Shown here: positions 53,192 to 60,651 of the stretch, in pieces
How positions within the stretch are numbered: position 1 is the stretch's first letter
How the letters are laid out: every line of letters begins with the position of its first letter
Assembly: GCA_964569385.1 (NCBI GenBank)
Contig: CAZMUM010000023.1
Coordinates: 1-64,000, forward strand
Reading direction: 5' to 3'
Length of the DNA stretch: 64,000 nucleotides
From: JAADHX01 sp964569385
GTDB taxonomy: Bacteria > Actinomycetota > Acidimicrobiia > Acidimicrobiales > Poriferisodalaceae
Made by a program: the position numbers and the translations under genes
Notes under the pieces: model-generated
Databases searched by the model: none
Told to the model about the DNA's origin: nothing
What the model saw: the letters and a program-made list of their open reading frames with translations, nothing else

Positions 53192-53961
53192 TGTTAACCG
53201 TCGACTTCGAGCGCCTCGATCTCAAAAGTGGCCACCGAGTCCTCGACATGGGCGCCGGCGCAGGTCGACATGCCTATGAGGCGCTACGTCGTGGTGCCAC
53301 CATCGTGGCGTTCGACTACAGCCTCCCCGAACTCAAACAGTGCATGGCGACCTACTACGCCATGGACGAAGCCGGCGAGCTCCACAACAGCTACGGCGGC
53401 GAGGGCGGCACCGGAACAGTCACTCGCGGCGATGCCCTCAAGTTGCCTTTCCCCGACGACTCCTTCGATCGCATCATCGCATCCGAAGTTATGGAACACA
53501 TACCCGACGACAGCACCGCCGCTATGGAACTGTTCCGAGTTCTAAAACCTGGAGGAACCATCGCAGTGACGGTTCCGGCTTGGTTCCCCGAGCAGGTTTG
53601 TTGGAAACTAAGCGACGCCTATCACGCCCCGATAGCGGTAGGTGGACACGTACGTATCTACCGCGAACGAGAGATGCGCAACCTTCTGTCCAGCAAGGGT
53701 TTCGAGACCAGGGGCACACACCAGGCGCATGCACTTCATTCACCGTACTGGTGGCTCAAGTGTGCGGTGGGGCCGACCAACAACGACAACCCGTTGGTCA
53801 AGCAATACCTCCGGTTCCTCACCTGGGACATCGTGAAGGCCCCGAAGATCACGCGCCTAGCCGACAAGGTGCTGAACCCTCTTATTGGCAAGAGTGTGGT
53901 TCATTACGCAGTCAAACCTGACCGCCGCCCGAGCGCCAGCGAGGTAGCCGATGCAGCCTGA
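53191..53961 (+). CDS. Class I SAM-dependent methyltransferase
   Basis: The 256 residues have motif I VLDMGAGAGRHAYEA (about 15-29), an acidic loop AFDYS, FDRIIASEVMEHIPDD and LKPGGTIAVTVP, that is, a Methyltransf_11-type fold. About 90 extra C-terminal residues include HSPYWWLKCAVG and a helix-rich tail that may touch a membrane or lipid. It overlaps the glycosyltransferase stop by one base and the next gene by eleven, so it is translated with them. A glycolipid or polyprenyl-linked substrate is possible but not shown. Confidence 0.88.
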   Translation: MLTVDFERLDLKSGHRVLDMGAGAGRHAYEALRRGATIVAFDYSLPELKQCMATYYAMDEAGELHNSYGGEGGTGTVTRGDALKLPFPDDSFDRIIASEVMEHIPDDSTAAMELFRVLKPGGTIAVTVPAWFPEQVCWKLSDAYHAPIAVGGHVRIYREREMRNLLSSKGFETRGTHQAHALHSPYWWLKCAVGPTNNDNPLVKQYLRFLTWDIVKAPKITRLADKVLNPLIGKSVVHYAVKPDRRPSASEVADAA

Positions 53962-54979
53962 GTCATCGAATCTCATCACCGCCACCGACCTCGCAGCTAC
54001 AGCCGAGACCATCGCAGCCGAACAACTGCCGAACGGCATGATTCTCTGGTTCGACGGCGGTCACGCCGACCCGTGGAATCATACCGAGGCGGCCATGGCG
54101 CTCAGCGTCGCTGGCCTTACCAAACAAGCCGAGGCTGGCTACCAATGGTTAGCCGACGCCCAAGATAGCGAAGGCTGGTGGCACCACTACTACGTCGCCG
54201 ATGGCATCAAGGATCACAAGATCGATACCAATGTCTGTGCCTATATCGCCGCGGGCGTGTGGCACCACTGGCTCATCACCCAAGACCGTGGGTTCCTCGA
54301 AACCATGTGGCCCGTCGTGCAGAGAGCTATCGACTTCGTTCTCACGATGCAGAAGCCAACGGGAGAAATAATCTGGGCTCGTCACGCCGACGGAACCCCA
54401 TGGACCTATGCACTACTGACCGGTTCGTCTTCTATCTACCACTCGCTTCGGTGCGCCATCCGGATCGCTGAGACCGTCGGCCACGAACGTCCGGTGTGGG
54501 AGTTCGCCGCCGTTCAACTCGGTCACGCCATAACCGACACACCAGAGGCCTTCGAACCCAAAGACCGGTGGGCCATGGATTGGTACTACCCAGTGCTAGC
54601 CGGGGCCGTGACGGGCGAAAAGGCGGTAGATCGCTTGGCCAAAGGACGAGACACGTTCGTCATGCCCGATCTTGGTGTGCGCTGCGTTTCGGATCAACCA
54701 TGGGTCACCGCGGCCGAAACTTGTGAGTGCGCCATGGCCTACCTCAACGTTGGCAACACTGTCGAAGCGGTCAGGCTCTTTGAGTCGATCCTCGACTTCC
54801 GCGACGACGAAGGCGCTTACTACACCGGCACCGTCTACCCAGGCCTCATCAACTTCCCCGACGAGGAACGGTCGACATACACGAGCGCAGCGGTGATCCT
54901 CGCAGCCGACGCCATCGACGGTAAAGGTGCAGCGGCCGGACTATTCGTCGGCGAGGGCTTGCCAGACCTGACTAGCTAA
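53951..54979 (+). CDS. Prenyltransferase/terpenoid-cyclase-like (alpha/alpha) barrel protein
   Basis: The 342 residues consist of repeated helix pairs with aromatic motifs: DGGHADPWNHTEAAMAL, YQWLADAQDSEGWWHHYY, DHKIDTNVCAYIAAGVWHHW and WTAAETCECAMAYL-like (PWVTAAETCECAMAYL). The pattern is that of squalene-cyclase/prenyltransferase or six-hairpin glycosidase folds, but no DxDD or QW motif is seen. The Asp/Glu-rich loop near FPDEERS is a candidate active site. It ends the operon with the glycosyltransferase and methyltransferase, and its stop overlaps the convergent gene by eight bases. Confidence 0.72.
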   Translation: MQPESSNLITATDLAATAETIAAEQLPNGMILWFDGGHADPWNHTEAAMALSVAGLTKQAEAGYQWLADAQDSEGWWHHYYVADGIKDHKIDTNVCAYIAAGVWHHWLITQDRGFLETMWPVVQRAIDFVLTMQKPTGEIIWARHADGTPWTYALLTGSSSIYHSLRCAIRIAETVGHERPVWEFAAVQLGHAITDTPEAFEPKDRWAMDWYYPVLAGAVTGEKAVDRLAKGRDTFVMPDLGVRCVSDQPWVTAAETCECAMAYLNVGNTVEAVRLFESILDFRDDEGAYYTGTVYPGLINFPDEERSTYTSAAVILAADAIDGKGAAAGLFVGEGLPDLTS

Positions 54980-55604
54980 TCCTTCGCAGGATCCGCAGCG
55001 ACCCTACAACTCGAACAAGCTCGAACTCGCCACTGGCGATAGCGCGTTCGTAGATCTCAAACGGAGGGCGGCCGCCATCGGCGGGATTGGGAAACACATC
55101 GTGGATCGCGAGCAGTGCACCCATCGCCACCTTGGGAGCCCAGAGGTCGTAATCGGCGTGCGCAGGGATCGGGCCATGGCCGCCATCGATGAACACCATC
55201 GAGGCCATCGTGGTCCAGGTGCGGCCGACAACGGCAGAATCGCCAACGATGCCGATCACAACATCAGCGAGACCACATTGGTCGATAAGACGCCTGAACA
55301 CAGGCAACGAATCCATGCGGCCATCGTCATCGACCAACTCGTTGTCGTGGTGTTCCCATCCGATCTGCATTTCTTCTGAGCCGCGGTGATGATCAACGGT
55401 GTAAACCACCGACCCTGAAAGCCTCGCCCCGGCACCGAGGTAAACCGCCGACTTGCCGCAATAGGTGCCAATCTCGATGATGGGCCCGTCGCCAACGGCA
55501 ACAGCAGCGGCGGTCTCGTATAGCGCGATTCCTTCATCAACTGGCATGAAGCCACGAGCCGCTTTGGCCGCACGAGCCAACTCAGCGGGCATCTCCTCAG
55601 TCAT
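54972..55604 (-). CDS. Class I SAM-dependent methyltransferase (CmcI/Methyltransf_24-like)
   Basis: The 210 residues contain motif I IIEIGTYCGKSAVYLG, VVYTVDHHRGSEE, a Trp-His-Asp region and MVFIDGGHG, with AIHDVFPNP as the metal-loop element found in O-methyltransferases of this group. It is on the minus strand, convergent with the glycosyltransferase operon (8-base overlap), and precedes the GtrA gene on the other side. A link with the same envelope compound is plausible. Confidence 0.82.
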   Translation of the reverse strand: MTEEMPAELARAAKAARGFMPVDEGIALYETAAAVAVGDGPIIEIGTYCGKSAVYLGAGARLSGSVVYTVDHHRGSEEMQIGWEHHDNELVDDDGRMDSLPVFRRLIDQCGLADVVIGIVGDSAVVGRTWTTMASMVFIDGGHGPIPAHADYDLWAPKVAMGALLAIHDVFPNPADGGRPPFEIYERAIASGEFELVRVVGSLRILRRIS

Positions 55605-55616
55605 TGGATTGGCCCA

Positions 55617-56075
55617 CTAAGCAGACGCCGACTCGGTTTGTGCCGTGTCGGTGTCAGAGTCGCGAAAGAGGACTCGTTCGAGCAGCACGAACTTGCCAAT
55701 CCAGAGGACTCCCCAACCCGAAAGGTTGGCGAGGCTGACGGCCAAGGTTGTGCCCCATACATCGTCGGCCACGGCCACAAGAGCCGTTGAAACCAGCAGG
55801 CCGGCAAGCGTGTAACCCCAGAACGGTGCCATTTCTTTACCAAACGAGTGATCGCCGCGTTTGTTCCAGACCCATCGGCGGTTGAGCATGAACACTGGTA
55901 TCGATGACACCGCGGTGGCCACCACGTTGGCCTGGACGCCGCTCCAATCGAGGCCGCCTTTCAGTATCAGCAGCAAGATCTGAGTAAGCAACACCCCAAT
56001 TACTGATACGCCGGCAAACCGGACGAGGCGGGCTCGCACGCGCCAAAGACGCATGGGAAGATCTAGCAGAGACAC
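55617..56075 (-). CDS. GtrA-family membrane protein
   Basis: I start at GTG 56075 (ATG 56054 also possible), giving 152 residues; the longer frame overlaps the thioesterase and is unlikely. Four membrane helices are seen (VRFAGVSVIGVLLTQILLLI; VVATAVSSIPVFMLNRRWVW; YTLAGLLVSTALVAVA; LSGWGVLWIGKFVLL), with the GtrA hallmark FMLNRRWVW between helices two and three. GtrA proteins help to move polyprenyl-phosphate sugars across the membrane. Here it would supply a glycosyl donor outside, consistent with the neighbouring glycosyltransferase. Confidence 0.85.
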   Translation of the reverse strand: MSLLDLPMRLWRVRARLVRFAGVSVIGVLLTQILLLILKGGLDWSGVQANVVATAVSSIPVFMLNRRWVWNKRGDHSFGKEMAPFWGYTLAGLLVSTALVAVADDVWGTTLAVSLANLSGWGVLWIGKFVLLERVLFRDSDTDTAQTESASA

Positions 56076-56193
56076 GGGGCATAAGTCTACGGCTTCATCG
56101 CGCCCTCGCCGAGGCTCACTCGCACCAGCTTGAGGGGCGGCGAGTCTGGCACGTAGGTAGGCGCGGCGCCCGACTAGTCCATACGATGAGGTT

Positions 56194-57045
56194 GTGAACG
56201 CCCTCGACGAGCTCGTATGCCTACTCGAACTTGAACCAATCGAGGTGAACATCTTTAGGGGTACGAGCCCAGATGAGAACCGCCAACGAGTCTTCGGTGG
56301 CCAAGTTGCCGGACAAGCCCTGATGGCGGCGACCCGCACCGTCGACAACGCACTGCCTGCACACAGCTTGCACTCCTACTTTCTGCGGGCTGGCGATCCG
56401 CAGGCCCCAATTTTGTACGAGGTCGACCGCATCCGGGACGGCCGGTCATTTGCGACCCGACGAGTGGTTGCCATCCAGCACGGTCGAGCCATCTTCAACC
56501 TCCAGGCGTCATTCCACAAGCTCGAAGACGGCTTCGAACACCAAGTAACAATGCCCAAAGTCCCAGGACCTGAATCGCTGCCGGACTTCGCCACCAGGAT
56601 GGCGCCATTCAAGGCGCAAATGGGCGAATGGTTCGACCGTCCTCGACCTATCGACAGTCGTTTCGTAGATCTCCATCCGATCGAGCGGCGCCAGGCCCAC
56701 GCCGTCACGAACCGCCTACAAGTCTGGTTCAAGGCCGACGGCGCCCTGGGAGACGACCTCGCCATTCATCAGTGTGTGGCCGCCTACGCGAGCGATCAAA
56801 CGTTGCTCGACACCACGCTCGGCCCTCACGGCCTTGGGTGGGGCGAAGAAGTAATGATGGCCAGCCTCGACCACGCCATGTGGTTTCATCGCTCGTTTCG
56901 CGCCGACGAGTGGCTGCTGTTCGACCAACATCCAATCTCGACTTCTGGAGGTCGAGGCCTAGCCCGTGGGGAGATCTACAGCGCCGACGGAATCCTCGTC
57001 GCCAGCGCCATGCAGGAAGGTCTGATCCGCCCCATCAAGAAATGA
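56194..57045 (+). CDS. tesB: Acyl-CoA thioesterase II (TesB)
   Basis: The GTG start gives 283 residues of the double hotdog fold. Repeat one has FGGQVAGQALMAATRTV and HSLHSYFLRAGDP; repeat two has HQCVAAYASDQTLLDTTL with the catalytic Asp and SLDHAMWFHRSFRADEW. TesB hydrolyses medium- and long-chain acyl-CoA. It probably works with the acyl-CoA dehydrogenase and 3-hydroxyacyl-CoA dehydrogenase in this window. It is divergent from GtrA with 118 bases between starts. Confidence 0.93.
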   Translation: MNALDELVCLLELEPIEVNIFRGTSPDENRQRVFGGQVAGQALMAATRTVDNALPAHSLHSYFLRAGDPQAPILYEVDRIRDGRSFATRRVVAIQHGRAIFNLQASFHKLEDGFEHQVTMPKVPGPESLPDFATRMAPFKAQMGEWFDRPRPIDSRFVDLHPIERRQAHAVTNRLQVWFKADGALGDDLAIHQCVAAYASDQTLLDTTLGPHGLGWGEEVMMASLDHAMWFHRSFRADEWLLFDQHPISTSGGRGLARGEIYSADGILVASAMQEGLIRPIKK

Positions 57046-57115
57046 CGCGGCTCAAGCCCACCGAAAGCGACGGATTCTGCCAAGATTAGGGTCTGCAAGG
57101 GAGAGGGAGCGTTAG

Positions 57116-57610
57116 ATGGACGATGTCAACCTTGGATTACTGGTTATACGGGTGATCGTTGGGCTGGTGTTAGCAGCTCACGGGGTGGCCAAGATTCGGG
57201 GCGGACTCGATGGCGTAGCGAGCTGGTTCGAAGCTGAGGGACTCACCCCTGGCAAACTCCACGCATCGCTTGCGGCATATGGCGAAATTGGCGCCGGTCT
57301 GGCGATTGCCATCGGGTTCGGGTTTCCCTTTGTCAACGCGCTGTTCGTCGGAGTGATGGCTGTGGCCGGGTACATCGGTCACCGGAAAAACGGATTCTTC
57401 ATCATCCGCGAAGGCTGGGAGTATGTGTTCGTGCTGGCCGCGGTCGCAAGCGGCTTGGCGGCGACTGGCCCCGGCGAGTGGTCGATCGATAACGCGATCG
57501 GTTCAGATGTCAGCGGACTGGTTGGGCTGTTGATCGCTGTCGGCGGAGGACTCATCGCCGCGTTCGGACTGATCACCGTGTTCTTCACAGACCCCGAGTC
57601 GGTCGACTAG
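57116..57610 (+). CDS. DoxX-family membrane protein
   Basis: The 164 residues start after a clear GGGAGAGGGAG ribosome site. Four helices are seen, with the family pattern RVIVGLVLAAHGVAKI, FEAEGLTPGKLHASLAAYGEIGAG and GYIGHRKNGFF. DoxX-like proteins are small quinone- or redox-linked membrane proteins; some join superoxide-detoxifying complexes. No partner gene is adjacent. It converges on the truncated haemoglobin gene with 14 bases between. Confidence 0.88.
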   Translation: MDDVNLGLLVIRVIVGLVLAAHGVAKIRGGLDGVASWFEAEGLTPGKLHASLAAYGEIGAGLAIAIGFGFPFVNALFVGVMAVAGYIGHRKNGFFIIREGWEYVFVLAAVASGLAATGPGEWSIDNAIGSDVSGLVGLLIAVGGGLIAAFGLITVFFTDPESVD

Positions 57611-57624
57611 TCGGCCGATGGCTC

Positions 57625-57993
57625 CTATTGGGTGTTGATCAGGTGGGTTGCGGCGTTGTCGAAATAGGCGACCACCTGTTCTTCGACGTCAGGGTCAAGA
57701 CCGCCGCCCACAAGAGCGGCATTCATGTGCGATAGCCAAGCGTTGCGTTCGGCGAACCCGATAGCGAAGGGCGCATGCCTCATTCGCAACCTGGGGTGTC
57801 CTCGTTGTTCGCTGTAGGTGCCTGGACCACCCCAATACTGAACTAGGAACCCGACCATGTGGGCACGCGACTCGGTGAGGTCCTCTGGATAGAGAGGCCG
57901 TACGATTGGGTCAGACTCGATGCCGTCGTAGAACCGATCGATTAGATCGACAAACCAATCTCGACCGCCGACGATCTCGTAGAGCGATGCCAC
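57625..57993 (-). CDS. glbO: Group II truncated haemoglobin (GlbO-like)
   Basis: The GTG start directly follows the TAA of the upstream GNAT gene. The 122 residues have the 2-on-2 globin pattern QYWGGPGTYSEQRGHPRLRMRH with proximal His73, and the group II Trp in ERNAWLSHM (G8). The mycobacterial GlbO pattern is nearly complete. It binds O2 or NO and may aid respiration or NO detoxification. Co-transcription with the acetyltransferase is certain from spacing; a functional link is not. Confidence 0.94.
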   Translation of the reverse strand: MASLYEIVGGRDWFVDLIDRFYDGIESDPIVRPLYPEDLTESRAHMVGFLVQYWGGPGTYSEQRGHPRLRMRHAPFAIGFAERNAWLSHMNAALVGGGLDPDVEEQVVAYFDNAATHLINTQ

Positions 57994-58437
57994 TTAAGCC
58001 TCAGGCGAGTAGCGATAGACGTTGGTTTCGCGTTCGACGAATCCGAGACGTTGGTACAACCGGTTGGCGGCCTCGCGGCTTGGGCGCGACGTCAGATCAA
58101 TCGTCTTGGCACCAAGCCGGACACCCAGATCGATCGCCGCGAGGTTCAACTTTGCTCCAACGCCCATGCCTCGAGCACTCGCGTCGACAACAACATCTTC
58201 GATCCAGCCGCGAACCCCCGTAGGAATTGGAAACACCACGAGGGTCATGGATCCTAAGACTCGGCCATCTTGGTTCCTGGCGGACAGCAGGTGACACGCA
58301 TTGGAGTCGATGATGGCTTGAAGCCCAGCCTCGCCAGGGGGCGGAGACGAGCGGCTGAGTTGTGGAATGAGACGATCGAATGCTTCGACCAGTTCGGTCG
58401 TTACCTCGGTCTCGACAATGATCTCGACGCCTGACAT
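57994..58437 (-). CDS. GNAT-family N-acetyltransferase
   Basis: I start at MSGVEIIVETEVT (12 residues of the longer frame dropped), giving 147 residues. The acetyl-CoA loop is seen in VDASARGMGVGAKLNLAA (R-G-x-G-x-G/A), followed by AKTIDLTSRPSREAANRLYQRLGFVERETNVYR, the typical end of GNAT enzymes. The acceptor amine is unknown. It is directly joined to the downstream globin gene. Confidence 0.86.
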   Translation of the reverse strand: MSGVEIIVETEVTTELVEAFDRLIPQLSRSSPPPGEAGLQAIIDSNACHLLSARNQDGRVLGSMTLVVFPIPTGVRGWIEDVVVDASARGMGVGAKLNLAAIDLGVRLGAKTIDLTSRPSREAANRLYQRLGFVERETNVYRYSPEA

Positions 58438-58513
58438 CGGGGCAGCCTCAATAGTTCGGTGGTTGAGTCTCACAGGTTAGGCGTCTCGCGATCACGCCGA
58501 TAACGTGGGCTCA

Positions 58514-59386
58514 ATGAATCATGTGGTCTGGCGCTCACAGCCCGAACTTCGAAACCCGGTCTTAGTGCTCGCGTTTGAGGGCTGGAACGACGCTGGCGAT
58601 GCGGCCAGCACAGCGCTCGAATACGTCGCCCATCGTTACGACGCCGACGTGTTGGCCACCATTGACCCCGAGTCGTTCTTCGACTTCAGCTCGAATCGCC
58701 CGATGGTTCGGCTTCGCGAAGGCAACACTCGCAGTATCGAATGGCCAGAGGTTTCGTTTTCGTTGTTAGAGACCCAGGGCGACCGCGACGTTGTAGTTCT
58801 CGCTGGTCCAGAACCACGGCTTCGGTGGCGGACGTTTTGTGAACAAATAGTCGATGTCGCAACTCGACTCGACGTCACAATGGCGATAAGCCTCGGAGCG
58901 CTCCTGGCCGAAGTGCATCATGCTAAACCGGTCTCGGTTTTTGGGGTCAGCGCCGATGCAACGCTCACCGACAAACTCGACCTCAGGCCATCAACCTACG
59001 CAGGCCCAACCGGAATAGTTGGGGTGCTCCAAGACGCGCTTCAACGCGGTGGTATCCCCACCATGTCCTTGTGGGCGTCAGTGCCTACGTATGTGCCAAG
59101 CTCGACTTCGCCTAAGGCCGCGCTCGCCTTGGTCGAACGCTTGTCATCCGTACTCGATTTGGCACTAACCGCAGCCGATCTGAAGAATGCGGCCAGCCGC
59201 TACGAGCGTCAGATCGACGACCTTCTCGACGACGACGAAGAGTTAGCCGACTATGCACAGCAGATCCTGCTCGCATCGGTCGACGAGCCAGAAGTGGTCG
59301 AAACACCTCGACCTTTGCCGATGGAAGACGTCGATGGCGAGGCCCTCATCGAAGATCTCGAGCAGTTCCTCCGCGATCAGTCTTAG
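58514..59386 (+). CDS. PAC2-family protein
   Basis: The 290 residues from the ATG of MNHVVWRSQP (a GTG nine bases earlier is possible) match the PAC2 layout: VLVLAFEGWNDAGDAAS, ESFFDFSSNRP, DVVVLAGPEPRLRW, SLGALLAEVHHAKPV and TGIVGVLQDALQRGGIP. The C-terminal part has a Asp/Glu-rich helix (DDLLDDDEELADYAQQIL). In actinobacteria the family is linked by context to proteasome assembly or protein turnover. No proteasome gene is adjacent here. Confidence 0.88.
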   Translation: MNHVVWRSQPELRNPVLVLAFEGWNDAGDAASTALEYVAHRYDADVLATIDPESFFDFSSNRPMVRLREGNTRSIEWPEVSFSLLETQGDRDVVVLAGPEPRLRWRTFCEQIVDVATRLDVTMAISLGALLAEVHHAKPVSVFGVSADATLTDKLDLRPSTYAGPTGIVGVLQDALQRGGIPTMSLWASVPTYVPSSTSPKAALALVERLSSVLDLALTAADLKNAASRYERQIDDLLDDDEELADYAQQILLASVDEPEVVETPRPLPMEDVDGEALIEDLEQFLRDQS

Positions 59387-59426
59387 CCAAGCGAAGGCGG
59401 CGGCAGCCGGAGCAATCGGGTACTGC

Positions 59427-60095
59427 CTACTCCCACGGTGCGCTTCGAGGTGGATCGAACGACGGAACGACGTGGTCACCGGCTATGGCTGCAAATGCCT
59501 GGTCGACCCAAAGGTCTGCGCTAGCGGTCGGAGTTGGCAGGTCGCCCTGTCCGAACCAGCCGACGTCTTGGGTCTCAAGTGGATGCGGGGTGAGGTCGCC
59601 GCCGATGGCACGGCAATAGAACACCAGCGAATACAACGGAACTTCGGTGAACCCCAACCGTAAACCATCGAGCACGCTCAACAAACGAACGGGTTCGCAC
59701 TTTATGCCTGTCTCTTCGAATACTTCTTTTTGGGCTACCTCGGCGGCTGAGTAGCCAATGTCGGCCCAGCCCGTCGGATACAACCAGAGGCCAGAATCGG
59801 ATCGTTGCACCAACAAGATTTCGCCGTCGTCATTGCCGACCACCGCTCCGACGGCGATCTTTGGAGTGACATAACCAGCCACACCTACACCAACCGACGT
59901 CATCCATTCGGCGGCGATGGTCTGGTGATCCACACCAGAGCCTGACGCGGCGCGCATCTGTGCGGCGATCTTCAGCACTTCTTCGAAACGTTCGCGTTCG
60001 TACAGGCTCTGAGTGAAGCCAAGACCAGTACGAGCAATACCAGACAGTGCTTCTCCCCACGCCAGAAGCTCTTGCGCAGTAACGGGCTCAGTCAT
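59427..60095 (-). CDS. Nudix hydrolase with N-terminal helical domain
   Basis: The 222 residues have a helical N-terminal domain (1-70: GEALSGIARTGLGFTQSLYERERFEEVLKIAAQM in pieces) as in the NUDIX_N group. The Nudix box is YSAAEVAQKEVFEETGIKC, with Lys where Arg is usual (KEVFEETGI). The flanking strands IAVGAVVGNDDGEILLVQRSD and GLWLYPTGWADIGYS fit the fold. ADP-ribose or nucleoside diphosphate sugars are the usual substrates of the group, but the specificity is not readable. Confidence 0.86.
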   Translation of the reverse strand: MTEPVTAQELLAWGEALSGIARTGLGFTQSLYERERFEEVLKIAAQMRAASGSGVDHQTIAAEWMTSVGVGVAGYVTPKIAVGAVVGNDDGEILLVQRSDSGLWLYPTGWADIGYSAAEVAQKEVFEETGIKCEPVRLLSVLDGLRLGFTEVPLYSLVFYCRAIGGDLTPHPLETQDVGWFGQGDLPTPTASADLWVDQAFAAIAGDHVVPSFDPPRSAPWE

Positions 60096-60165
60096 GCTGG
60101 CACGCTACAGGCCCCTCGACGACGCTAGACCGACAGCCACGCGTCGGTTCGGTGGCCTGGCGCTG

Positions 60166-60651
60166 CTAGGAGTGCGCCTGGTGACGAGCGATATGAGCCT
60201 TCGCTTTTGCCGCACCCCACACCAAACTAATCGTGTGCAGGCTGACGTCGACATCGGCCAACGCTGCGGGCCCGATCGCATAAACGTCGTCTGGCCACAA
60301 CCGCTCATCGACGGCATCGCGTACGACCCCGGGCAACCCCGCCTCTCGTAACGCCGCCGTGGGGAAAGACCCCACATCGCGCAGCAGCTGAAGCGGAGTC
60401 GAACGCTGCTCATCGACGTCGGCCTCCAACAACACACGTAGTCGAGGCATCACCGCGGCACGGGCCTCGTCGGCAGCCCGGTGCGCGCCATCTCGAACCG
60501 TGTCGGGGAATTCGCCGTTCCAGCTTCGATGCAGGCGTTCGACAACACGCACAACCCACGGCCCGACGGCGATGTCGATGCTCGACCATAACTCGCGCCC
60601 CACATCTCGAAGAACAGTGTCGGGATTAGGCCTGGCGTCGGGGCTACTCAA
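60166..60651 (-). CDS. Conserved hypothetical helical protein
   Basis: I start at TTG 60651, whose TTGA overlaps the acyl-CoA dehydrogenase stop, giving 161 residues. The longer frame to 60942 runs through the dehydrogenase and is a shadow. The protein is helix-rich with no membrane segment: VLRDVGRELWSSIDIAVGPW, AADEARAAVMPRLRVLLEAD and DVYAIGPAALADVDVSLHT. I do not recognise a family. Tight coupling implies a role linked to the dehydrogenase, for example as a small partner. Confidence 0.6.
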   Translation of the reverse strand: MSSPDARPNPDTVLRDVGRELWSSIDIAVGPWVVRVVERLHRSWNGEFPDTVRDGAHRAADEARAAVMPRLRVLLEADVDEQRSTPLQLLRDVGSFPTAALREAGLPGVVRDAVDERLWPDDVYAIGPAALADVDVSLHTISLVWGAAKAKAHIARHQAHS

